From contig NZ_CP040021.1 of the NCBI RefSeq assembly GCF_005280275.1, positions 1,699,001 to 1,763,000 of the forward strand: a DNA stretch of 64,000 nt, read 5' to 3'. Origin of the DNA: Salinivibrio kushneri (lineage in GTDB: Bacteria > Pseudomonadota > Gammaproteobacteria > Enterobacterales > Vibrionaceae). The notes below the pieces were generated by a model that saw only the letters and a program-made list of their open reading frames with translations, searched no databases and was not told where the DNA came from. Made by a program: the position numbers and the translations under genes. Position 1 is the first letter of the stretch; each line of letters opens with the position of its first letter. Of the stretch, positions 18,800 through 26,342 are shown piece after piece.

Positions 18800-19408
18800 T
18801 TAGCGGATTGGATCAACGCGCTGCCCGCTCATACCATTCAATCGATACCAGCCGGCAATACTAAAACGCTGTCTTTTGGCGGGAAGCACCTCATGAGGGA
18901 AAGCTTCGGATAAAAACGTCACCAATCGTCCCGCTTTCGGCCATAACGTTTGCCGATGGCTACCGTCGGGGTTGTAAATGACGATTTCGCCCCCGTCTTG
19001 TTCAGACCAATCTTCATTAAGATACAACACGGTGGTCACTTTACGGTTTGAGCGCCCTTCGAAGGCATCATAATGTTTGGCATAAAAGTCACCAGGGTTG
19101 TACTTAGCAAAATGCGCTTCATATTCAAATAGCCCCAAAAAAAGGTGACGATTGAATGCCTGCTGAAGATCGGCCATTTTTGCTAATAATGCATCCACGG
19201 CAGGCTGGCTCCCTCGTTCTAACCAGTGAATTTTATCCCGACGAATTTGCGTATTAGTGTGCTGTTTTTGTTCGCGCCCAATCGTGGCTTGCGCCCATTG
19301 GGCGGGCAAGCATGTGTGTAAGTCACGCACCTCTTGCGCTGACAAAAATCCGTCACACACACTGAGTCCATGTGTCGCAATATCATCGATGATAGCCAGG
19401 TTGCTCAA
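18800..19408 (-). CDS. Prolyl-4-hydroxylase-like 2OG-Fe(II) oxygenase
   Basis: A 202-residue protein with the double-stranded beta-helix oxygenase signature: HYDAFEG (His, Asp ligands), FPHEVLPA (second His) and RFSIAGWYR (2-oxoglutarate-binding Arg), plus GGEIVIYNPDG. The pattern fits the prolyl 4-hydroxylase alpha-subunit-like (P4Hc) class, which in bacteria hydroxylates proteins or small molecules. The substrate is unknown. It is the upstream gene of a probable pair with the AlkB-like gene. Confidence 0.82.
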   Translation of the reverse strand: MSNLAIIDDIATHGLSVCDGFLSAQEVRDLHTCLPAQWAQATIGREQKQHTNTQIRRDKIHWLERGSQPAVDALLAKMADLQQAFNRHLFLGLFEYEAHFAKYNPGDFYAKHYDAFEGRSNRKVTTVLYLNEDWSEQDGGEIVIYNPDGSHRQTLWPKAGRLVTFLSEAFPHEVLPAKRQRFSIAGWYRLNGMSGQRVDPIR

Positions 19409-19529
19409 CCACTTGTCTCCGCCTAGAAATGGAGACGTTACCTTACTGCCTTTAACCGGCAGGACAACATGCGTTGTTTATCGTGACCATAAGCATAACT
19501 CATCGATAGCGTCACTCTCTCTCAACATA

Positions 19530-20825
19530 TCAACCGAGCAAATCCTCGAGTTTTGCTTTCCAAATCGCGAGCGCCAGCGCTGGGCTACGGAGCATTTTTG
19601 GCGTGGGTATCCAGCCATGTTTGAGGCGAGCAAACACATCAAAGCGACTGGCTTGACCATCGATGGCCTCGGCAACCACTCGTCCCGCAATATTGGTTAA
19701 TCCAACGCCATGCCCCGTATATCCATGTGCGGTATAAATATCATGACCTAAATGCGCAATGTGCGGCATATAACTACGCGTCACAGCAAACATTCCGCCC
19801 CAATGATAGTCCATCTTTACTTGGCCCAGTTGAGGGAAAACCTTAGTCATCCGATGGTGGAGCCGCTGCGCCGAATCCTTATACTCGCGATTAAACGGAT
19901 GATTGACGCCACCAAACAATAAGCGTCCCTCTGCCGTGGGACGGAAATAGTCTAAACAGTTGTTGAGATCCGACATCGCCATGCGATTGGTAATTGGCAT
20001 ACGCTCACCAAGCGGTTCGGTCACAGCAATAAACGAGGCAACAGGCAGAACCTTGGCTTGTGCTTGGCGGTGTAAACCCTCTAGATACGCGTTACAGGCA
20101 AGCAAAACGCGGGGCGTATTCACTCGACCTTGAGGTGTGATCACCGCATGAGGTTGCCCTTTGACCAAACGCGTAGCAGGGGTGTGCTCATAGATTTTCA
20201 CCCCCATTTGCGCCGCGGCACGAGCGAGGCCTAGCGTGTAGTTCAAGGTATGAATATGCGCACTGTTGGGGTCATATAACCCTCCGAGGTATCGCTCGGT
20301 GTTAGCAACCTCCGCCACTTGCGCTTTGTCCCACCACTGGGCGTCTGGGTATTGATAACGCCCTTGCTTTAATGCATGCCAGCTTTGCAACTCCTTTTGC
20401 TGCGCGGAATTTAAAGCAAGCTCGATATAGCCCGGTTGAAAATCACAGTCAATCTGGTGATGCTGGATTCGTTCGCGAACAATATCAACGGCTTCAACCG
20501 ACAAGTCCCACAACTGTTTGCCCCATGCTTGCCCATAGGTTTCATCAACTTCTCTCAGCCCAAGGCAATACCCCACGAGACACTGGCCACCATTGCGGCC
20601 AGACCCTCCCCATGCCACTGTTTGTGCGTCTAGAACGGTGACACTATAGCCACGCTGTCGCAATTCAATGGCGGCGTTCAGGCCCGTTAAACCCGCCCCA
20701 ATAATACACACATCTGCCTCTTGTGTGCCTGCCAGTGTAGGAAATGACAGCGTTTGGTTTTGGGTTGCAACATAGTAATTTGTCGCCGCGTTGAAGTCAT
20801 TATCAGGTCGAACCGTTTTGACCAT
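19530..20825 (-). CDS. puuB: FAD-dependent oxidase, gamma-glutamylputrescine oxidase-like
   Basis: A 431-residue flavoprotein of the DAO family. The FAD motif CIIGAGLTGLNAAIELRQRG lies near residue 40 and is followed by the AWGGSGRNGGQC segment typical of PuuB-type enzymes; the C-terminal TAHGYTGHGVGLTNIAGRV closes the FAD site. PuuB oxidises gamma-glutamylputrescine in putrescine degradation. The ATG at 20825 is preferred over a TTG nine codons upstream. It is divergent from a PotD-like polyamine-binding protein gene, which supports a polyamine role, though other puu genes are absent. Confidence 0.75.
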   Translation of the reverse strand: MVKTVRPDNDFNAATNYYVATQNQTLSFPTLAGTQEADVCIIGAGLTGLNAAIELRQRGYSVTVLDAQTVAWGGSGRNGGQCLVGYCLGLREVDETYGQAWGKQLWDLSVEAVDIVRERIQHHQIDCDFQPGYIELALNSAQQKELQSWHALKQGRYQYPDAQWWDKAQVAEVANTERYLGGLYDPNSAHIHTLNYTLGLARAAAQMGVKIYEHTPATRLVKGQPHAVITPQGRVNTPRVLLACNAYLEGLHRQAQAKVLPVASFIAVTEPLGERMPITNRMAMSDLNNCLDYFRPTAEGRLLFGGVNHPFNREYKDSAQRLHHRMTKVFPQLGQVKMDYHWGGMFAVTRSYMPHIAHLGHDIYTAHGYTGHGVGLTNIAGRVVAEAIDGQASRFDVFARLKHGWIPTPKMLRSPALALAIWKAKLEDLLG

Positions 20826-20864
20826 GCTCTCAATGGTTACTCTTGTTATCAAAAAAGAAAAAGT

Positions 20865-20888
20865 ATTAAAAAACCAGCAGTCTGGTTT
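20865..20888 (-). terminator. Terminator-like hairpin in the puuB leader
   Basis: Stem AAACCAG / CTGGTTT with a CAGT loop (20871-20888). Read on the minus strand it is followed by TTTTTT, 40 nt before the puuB start. Its position within the leader suggests attenuation or termination of an upstream transcript. Confidence 0.5.
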
Positions 20889-20998
20889 CGCGCCATCACA
20901 CGCTCAGAGGCGGCAAATACTGGCACTGTCCTCCCTCTCTGGCAAGCTATTATTCTCGTCACTTTACCCGGCCATTTGGGGGAGATGGCAACCGATAT

Positions 20999-21076
20999 GC
21001 TAACGTTAGCAAGGTATTGCCTTCTATCAAGGTTGGTAAAAAAACTCGTTGACACTAAGGTCAAGTACAATATGAT
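20999..21076 (+). promoter_or_regulatory. Promoter and palindrome upstream of the PotD-like gene
   Basis: TTGACA at 21049-21054 and TATGAT at 21071-21076 are 16 nt apart and form a good sigma-70 promoter. A perfect 12-bp palindrome GCTAACGTTAGC at 20999-21010 lies 38 bp before the -35 box and could be an operator for this divergent pair. Confidence 0.65.
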
Positions 21077-21122
21077 GCGCTCGACGTGTACTCGGCCAGT
21101 CAGCCATTGAAGGATCATGACA

Positions 21123-22166
21123 ATGAAAAAAATGTCTCACGGAATCACCGCCACAACACTTGCGCTTTCAGCCCTCTTTGCAAGCGCCGTTCATGCAGAC
21201 GATAAGGTACTCAACCTCTATAACTGGGCAGAATACATGCCAATGGACGTGATTGAAGCGTTCGAAGAGGAGTATCAAGTCGACGTGAATTACTCGACGT
21301 TTGAGAGCAATGAAGCCATGTATGCCAAGCTCAAACTCCTTAATAGCGAAGGCTACGATCTGGCATTTGCCTCAACCTATTTCATTGAGCGAATGGTCAA
21401 TGAAGAAATGCTCGCCAACATTGATAAGAGCCAAATCAGTCATTTTGACAACCTGCGCCCAGGCTTACTGGGTCAACCTTTTGACAAAAATAATGACTAT
21501 TCGCTGCCGTATGTGTTTGGTGTGACTGGCATTAGCTACAACAGTGATTATGTCGATGGCAGTAAAGTGGCCAAGTGGGCAGACTTATGGCGCGACGACT
21601 TCAACGGCCAAGTCATGCTCTTGAATGATGTGCGTGATGTGTTTGGCATGGCGTTGAAAGCGCAAGGTCATAGCATTAACAGCACCGAAGAGGCTGAAAT
21701 TAAGCAAGCCTATGAATACCTCCGTGAGTTGCGCGACAACGTGGTGGTGTATAACTCTGATGCACCGCATGTGCCATTTGTAACCGGTGAAGTGAGCATT
21801 GGCCAACAATGGAACGGTAATGCTTACATGGCGCAACAAGAAATCGAAGGCATTGAGTTCGTCTACCCACAAGAAGGGGCGATCTTATGGATGGATAACT
21901 TTATCATCCCCAAAAACGCCGAACACAAGACCTTGGCACACCAGTTTATCGATTTTATGTATCGCCCTGAAAATCAGGCGAAACTGGTGGAAGAATTTGG
22001 CTATCCAGCCCCGAACACCAACGCGGCTGAGTACTTAGAGGCCGAGCTAAAAGAGAACAGCACCATCTTCCCATCTGATGAAGCGGTGAACAAAGGTGAG
22101 TTCACCAATGATGTCGGCGAAGCGGTGAAAATCTATCAAAAATACTGGCAGATGTTGAAAAGCTAA
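21123..22166 (+). CDS. potD: Spermidine/putrescine-binding periplasmic protein
   Basis: A 347-residue ABC-transporter substrate-binding protein of the PotD/PotF family with a signal peptide ending near HADDK. The mature N terminus VLNLYNWAEYMPMDVIEAFE and later SLPYVFGVTGISYN are hallmarks of polyamine-binding proteins. The ATG at 21123 is chosen because AAGGA is 8 nt upstream of it, whereas the ATG two codons earlier is only 2 nt away. No permease or ATPase gene is adjacent, so it is an orphan that may work with a transporter encoded elsewhere. The choice between PotD and PotF is uncertain. Confidence 0.82.
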   Translation: MKKMSHGITATTLALSALFASAVHADDKVLNLYNWAEYMPMDVIEAFEEEYQVDVNYSTFESNEAMYAKLKLLNSEGYDLAFASTYFIERMVNEEMLANIDKSQISHFDNLRPGLLGQPFDKNNDYSLPYVFGVTGISYNSDYVDGSKVAKWADLWRDDFNGQVMLLNDVRDVFGMALKAQGHSINSTEEAEIKQAYEYLRELRDNVVVYNSDAPHVPFVTGEVSIGQQWNGNAYMAQQEIEGIEFVYPQEGAILWMDNFIIPKNAEHKTLAHQFIDFMYRPENQAKLVEEFGYPAPNTNAAEYLEAELKENSTIFPSDEAVNKGEFTNDVGEAVKIYQKYWQMLKS

Positions 22167-22194
22167 TCGCGCGTCTGTGATAACAATTTTCCCC

Positions 22195-22220
22195 AAGGCC
22201 TCATACGAGGCCTTTTTTAT
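22195..22220 (+). terminator. Terminator after the potD-like gene
   Basis: Perfect stem AAGGCCTC / GAGGCCTT, loop ATAC, then TTTT. Confidence 0.93.
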
Positions 22221-22334
22221 TATCTAAGTCAATATCTCACGCTTGTCACTATTTTTAGTCAATGGGTTTTTGCTATGCTCAGACGTAAACACGCATTAAT
22301 TCACTTAAATCACTGACGACAAGGACGTTATTCC

Positions 22335-23345
22335 ATGATTGACTTTCGCTCTGACACCGTGACCCAACCCGATGCATCCATGCGAGACGCCATGGCTAAC
22401 GCCCCTGTCGGCGATGATGTGTATGGCGACGACCCAAGCATTAACGCGCTGGAAACATGGGCGGCTGAACGACACGGTTTTGAAGCTGCACTTTTTACCA
22501 CCTCGGGAACCCAAGCTAATTTATTGGCCCTGATGGCGCATTGCGAGCGCGGTGATGAGTATGTGTGTGGTCAGCAAGCGCACAATTACAAATACGAAGC
22601 AGGCGGTGCGGCCGTATTGGGCTCGATTCAACCCCAGCCCATTGAAAATGAGCCAGATGGGACCTTGTCTTTCGATAAAATCGCGGCGGCTATCAAGCCC
22701 GATGACTTTCATTTTGCCCGCACTAAGCTGCTGAGCTTGGAAAACACCATAGGTGGTAAAGTCTTACCTCTGTCCTATTTAGCCAAGGCGCGAACATTTT
22801 GCGACCAACATCAACTACAGCTACACCTTGACGGCGCAAGGGTTTACAACGCGGCTGTCGCACTAGAAGTGGACATTAAGGCGATCAGTTGTCACTTTGA
22901 CTCGATGACAATTTGTCTATCCAAAGGATTAGGCGCACCTGTCGGCTCACTGCTACTCGGCTCGAAAGCCCTGATCAGTAAAGCCCGGCGTATTCGTAAA
23001 ATGCTCGGTGGCGGCATGCGTCAAGCGGGCATATTGGCGGTTGCTGGCTATAAAGCACTGACCGAAAACGTAGAACGCTTGGCGGAGGATCACGCGAATG
23101 CGCATTACCTCGCCAGTGAGCTGGAAAAACTGAACGGCTTTTCCACTAGCGGCTATCCTGTGCAAACCAACATCGTTTATGTCGATGTGGCCGAAACCAT
23201 CAATCATACACGCTTGCAAATGCGGCTGATGGAAAAAGAGATCCGCGTCTCTCTGTCTGGCAAACCAGCCCGTTTGGTGACACACAAAGACATCTGCCGC
23301 GCAGATATCGATACCCTGATCGCCGCGATTAAGGCCTCTCACTAA
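22335..23345 (+). CDS. ltaE: Low-specificity L-threonine aldolase
   Basis: A 336-residue PLP-dependent enzyme that cleaves L-threonine or L-allo-threonine to glycine and acetaldehyde. The N terminus IDFRSDTVTQPDASMRDAMA and the segment GDDVYGDDPSINALE are diagnostic; the PLP-binding Lys is in CLSKGLGAPVGS. The length matches LtaE. Monocistronic, with its own terminator. Confidence 0.95.
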   Translation: MIDFRSDTVTQPDASMRDAMANAPVGDDVYGDDPSINALETWAAERHGFEAALFTTSGTQANLLALMAHCERGDEYVCGQQAHNYKYEAGGAAVLGSIQPQPIENEPDGTLSFDKIAAAIKPDDFHFARTKLLSLENTIGGKVLPLSYLAKARTFCDQHQLQLHLDGARVYNAAVALEVDIKAISCHFDSMTICLSKGLGAPVGSLLLGSKALISKARRIRKMLGGGMRQAGILAVAGYKALTENVERLAEDHANAHYLASELEKLNGFSTSGYPVQTNIVYVDVAETINHTRLQMRLMEKEIRVSLSGKPARLVTHKDICRADIDTLIAAIKASH

Positions 23346-23368
23346 ACCGTTCCAACGTACGATCGCAC

Positions 23369-23388
23369 CGGGCCTAATGGCCCGTTTT
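23369..23388 (+). terminator. Terminator after ltaE
   Basis: Stem CGGGCC / GGCCCG with loop TAAT followed by TTTT. Confidence 0.85.
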
Positions 23389-23518
23389 GTACACAAAACC
23401 ATCAGACAACTCAAAACTGTGACCCCATCACAGCTTTCTCCACCAAGGTCACTAAAACAATCACTTACAGCCGCTACACTCAAATAATCACCGACACAAT
23501 GCCAATATGGGAAGCGCT

Positions 23519-25891
23519 ATGGCTATCACTCCGCTAAAAAGCGATCGTTTATACCGTGAGTCCAGCTTAAAGCACAGTGACATCACTTCAACCAAACACC
23601 TTGCGCCGCTTGACGAGATTGTCGGCCAAGATCGTGCTCGTCATGCGGTTGAGTTCGCGATGTCCATCAAAGAGAAGGGCTACAACATCTATGCCATTGG
23701 CCAAAATGGACTGGGCAAACGCACCATGATGATGCGCTACCTCAACCAACACTGGCAAAGTGAGTCACCGGTTTATGACTGGTGTTATGTCGCTAATTTT
23801 CAAGAGGCGCGCGCACCAGAAGTATTGAAGTTGCCTGCGGGTAAAGGCAGTGAACTCAAAAAGCACATTGAGCAACTGATGGGCAAACTGGCCAACGCCC
23901 TGCCCATGGCGTTTGACAACGAAATGTATTACCAGCGGGCAGAAACACTCAAAAACCAACTCACAGAGCGCCAGCAAAGTGTGCTTCAAGGCTTGAGTGA
24001 CACGGCAGAGAAAAACAGTGTGAGTTTGACCATCACGCCCCAGGGTGATTACCAATTTGTGGCCTTAAACGGCGAGGAGCCTCACACCGAGGAGACCTTT
24101 GACGCCCTCTCGCAAGACGAGCAGATGGCCTTTGGCAAAGTCATCGATAAGTTGGAGACGGAACTGCGAGGTATTGTTCGCCAACTTGGCGAATGGGAAT
24201 CTGAGTACGCGGAAAAGCAAAAAGCCTTGGACGAGGATATCGCTCAAGACGTCATCGCCACCCAAATGGCACCGCTTAAAAAACAGTTTGCTGACTTGCC
24301 TGACATTTTAGCCTTTTTAGACGCCATGCAAGCTGACATGCTCGAGCACCTTGATATTTTCCTTGAAGACAGTGAGGAGCAAGCTGCACTTGCGTATGCG
24401 GCGCTGGATAAAAAACTCCCTCGCCGCTACCAAGTCAATGTGTTAGTCAGTCAAAATGACGCACAAGCGCCGATCGTGGTTGAGGATAGCCCTAGCTACC
24501 ACAATCTGTTCGGTTATGTTGAGAATGCCACGTTTAAAGGCACGGTGTTTACCGACTTTTCATTGATTCGTTCAGGCAGCCTTCACCGCGCCAATGGCGG
24601 CGTATTGCTGATGGATGCCATTAAAGTCCTCGAGAAGCCCTATGTATGGGATGGTATCAAACGCGCTCTCAGTAGCCGCCAGTTGAGTGTGAGCGCTCTG
24701 GAGCGAGAAGTGACCTTAAGCGGGACCGTGTCTCTCGATCCGGCGCCGATTCCTCTGGATGTTAAAATCATTTTGTTTGGCGACTACCAAACCTATCAGC
24801 TACTCCAGCGCTACGATGCGGAGTTTATTGAGCTGTTTCGGGTCACCGCGGATTTTGAAGATGACATGCCGCGCACAGAGAGCACCGAGCAGCAATACGC
24901 CAAGTTCATTTCAAGCATTATTCATGACAGCCATTTGCTCCACTGCAGTCGCAGCGCCATTGCGCGTATTATTGAGCACAGTGCGCGACAAGCCGAGGAT
25001 CAAAACCGCTTATCATTGCACTCCGCCGATATTGCTAACCTGTTGCGCGAGTCTAATTATTGGGCGAATCACGCTAACGCAAACAGTATTGGTGCCCTGC
25101 ATGTAGAAAAAGCGCTCGCCAGCCGCAATATGCGCGTGAGCCGCTTGCGTGACAGCATGATGCAGAATGTGGAAAACGGTGTCACACTGATCAACACGCA
25201 CGGCACGGCGCTAGGTCAAATCAATGGCCTGTCGGTGCTGAGCACATCGGATTACAGCTTTGGCTTACCCAACCGCATCACCGCAACCACGGCGTTTGGG
25301 GAAGGAGAAGTGCTGGATATCGAGCGAAGTGTCAAACTCGGCGGCCGTATCCACTCCAAAGGGGTGATGATCTTATCGGCGTACTTGGCGAATTTACTAG
25401 GAAAAACGGACACCATCCCACTCAAAACCCATCTTACCTTTGAGCAATCATACGGCGGTGTGGATGGCGATAGTGCTTCCATGGCGGAGTTCTGCGCGAT
25501 TTTTTCTGCGATCACGGATGTCCCACTTCGACAAGACATTGCCATTACGGGGTCGATGAATCAGTTCGGTGAAGCGCAACCTATTGGTGGGGTCAATGAA
25601 AAAATCGAAGGCTTTTTTGATGTGTGCACCCTAAAAGGCCCAAGCAGCACCCAGGGGGTGATCATTCCTACTGCCAATGTCCAAAACCTGATGCTCCGCA
25701 AAGATGTGGTACTGGCGGTAGAAAAAGGCGAGTTTCACGTATACGCCGTCTCACATGTCAGTGACGCCCTGGCTTTATTAGCGGGACAGGCCGCAGGCTT
25801 TGGCCCTGACAGTGATAACGGGTCTGGACTGTTAGCCATCGCGATCGACAAACTGAATCAACAGCGAGCGGCACATCAACCCCAAAAATAA
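23519..25891 (+). CDS. Lon-like ATP-dependent protease (LonB/YcbZ type)
   Basis: A 790-residue member of the S16 Lon-like family with an N-terminal AAA_32-type region rather than a LON-N domain. The P-loop reads GQNGLGKRT, with Arg where Ser/Thr is usual after the Lys. The C-terminal protease domain has catalytic Ser652 in GVDGDSASMAEF and Lys695 in GGVNEKIEGFF, 43 residues apart as in Lon. A long coiled insert (~130-290) separates the halves. The ATG at 23519 follows GGGAAG; an ATG four codons earlier lacks a ribosome site. The proteolytic targets are unknown. Confidence 0.85.
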   Translation: MAITPLKSDRLYRESSLKHSDITSTKHLAPLDEIVGQDRARHAVEFAMSIKEKGYNIYAIGQNGLGKRTMMMRYLNQHWQSESPVYDWCYVANFQEARAPEVLKLPAGKGSELKKHIEQLMGKLANALPMAFDNEMYYQRAETLKNQLTERQQSVLQGLSDTAEKNSVSLTITPQGDYQFVALNGEEPHTEETFDALSQDEQMAFGKVIDKLETELRGIVRQLGEWESEYAEKQKALDEDIAQDVIATQMAPLKKQFADLPDILAFLDAMQADMLEHLDIFLEDSEEQAALAYAALDKKLPRRYQVNVLVSQNDAQAPIVVEDSPSYHNLFGYVENATFKGTVFTDFSLIRSGSLHRANGGVLLMDAIKVLEKPYVWDGIKRALSSRQLSVSALEREVTLSGTVSLDPAPIPLDVKIILFGDYQTYQLLQRYDAEFIELFRVTADFEDDMPRTESTEQQYAKFISSIIHDSHLLHCSRSAIARIIEHSARQAEDQNRLSLHSADIANLLRESNYWANHANANSIGALHVEKALASRNMRVSRLRDSMMQNVENGVTLINTHGTALGQINGLSVLSTSDYSFGLPNRITATTAFGEGEVLDIERSVKLGGRIHSKGVMILSAYLANLLGKTDTIPLKTHLTFEQSYGGVDGDSASMAEFCAIFSAITDVPLRQDIAITGSMNQFGEAQPIGGVNEKIEGFFDVCTLKGPSSTQGVIIPTANVQNLMLRKDVVLAVEKGEFHVYAVSHVSDALALLAGQAAGFGPDSDNGSGLLAIAIDKLNQQRAAHQPQK

Positions 25892-25923
25892 TCGACACCC
25901 ATCAGCCTAACTCAATACTGAAT

Positions 25924-25946
25924 GCGGCCAATCGGCCGCTTTTTTA
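25924..25946 (+). terminator. Terminator after the Lon-like gene
   Basis: Stem GCGGCC / GGCCGC with loop AATC followed by seven T. Confidence 0.93.
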
Positions 25947-26002
25947 TTCCGGATTTTTCGCGGCACTTACATATCATTCGCCATATCAACCCTTTACTTT
26001 GT

Positions 26003-26098
26003 TGTGACACATCTCACGCTCTCCGCTCGCCGCTTAACTTGATCCTACGCAAAAAACAGAGCGGTTTTTAAGCGTAATATGCAATGAAAACCATTCTT
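26003..26098 (+). promoter_or_regulatory. feo promoter region with CRP-like and Fur-like sites
   Basis: TGTGA-CACATC-TCACG at 26003-26018 matches the CRP consensus TGTGA-N6-TCACA at 9 of 10 positions. TGCAATGAAAACCATTCTT at 26080-26098 matches the 19-bp Fur box at about 12 positions and ends 16 bp before feoA. TAATAT at 26075-26080 could be the -10. A weaker FNR-like stretch, TTGAT-CCTA-CGCAA, lies at 26039-26052. Fur and FNR control of feo is established in enterics; CRP input here is inferred. Confidence 0.55.
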
Positions 26099-26114
26099 AT
26101 TTGGATCTTGCACT

Positions 26115-26342
26115 ATGAAACTGTCCACGCTTGGTCGCGGCCAATCCGCGCGTATTACCAGTGTCCATCATGTGCCCGCGTCTGTTCGTCATCGTCTCGC
26201 GGTCATGGGTGTGATTCCAGGCACAGGCGTTGAGCTTGTCAGGCGCGCGCCATTGGGTGATCCACTTCAGATCCGCCTCGACAGTGAACAACTGATCGTA
26301 CGTCGCGAAGTCGCCAAACTGATTGATGTGGAGGTAATCTGA
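26115..26342 (+). CDS. feoA: Ferrous iron transport protein A
   Basis: A 75-residue SH3-like protein of the FeoA family (RHRLAVMGVIPGTGVELVRRAP is split between the conserved turn and strand regions; the tail is VRREVAKLIDVEVI). It assists FeoB in Fe2+ uptake. It overlaps the feoB start by one base (TGATG arrangement), so the two are translationally coupled. First gene of feoABC. Confidence 0.93.
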   Translation: MKLSTLGRGQSARITSVHHVPASVRHRLAVMGVIPGTGVELVRRAPLGDPLQIRLDSEQLIVRREVAKLIDVEVI

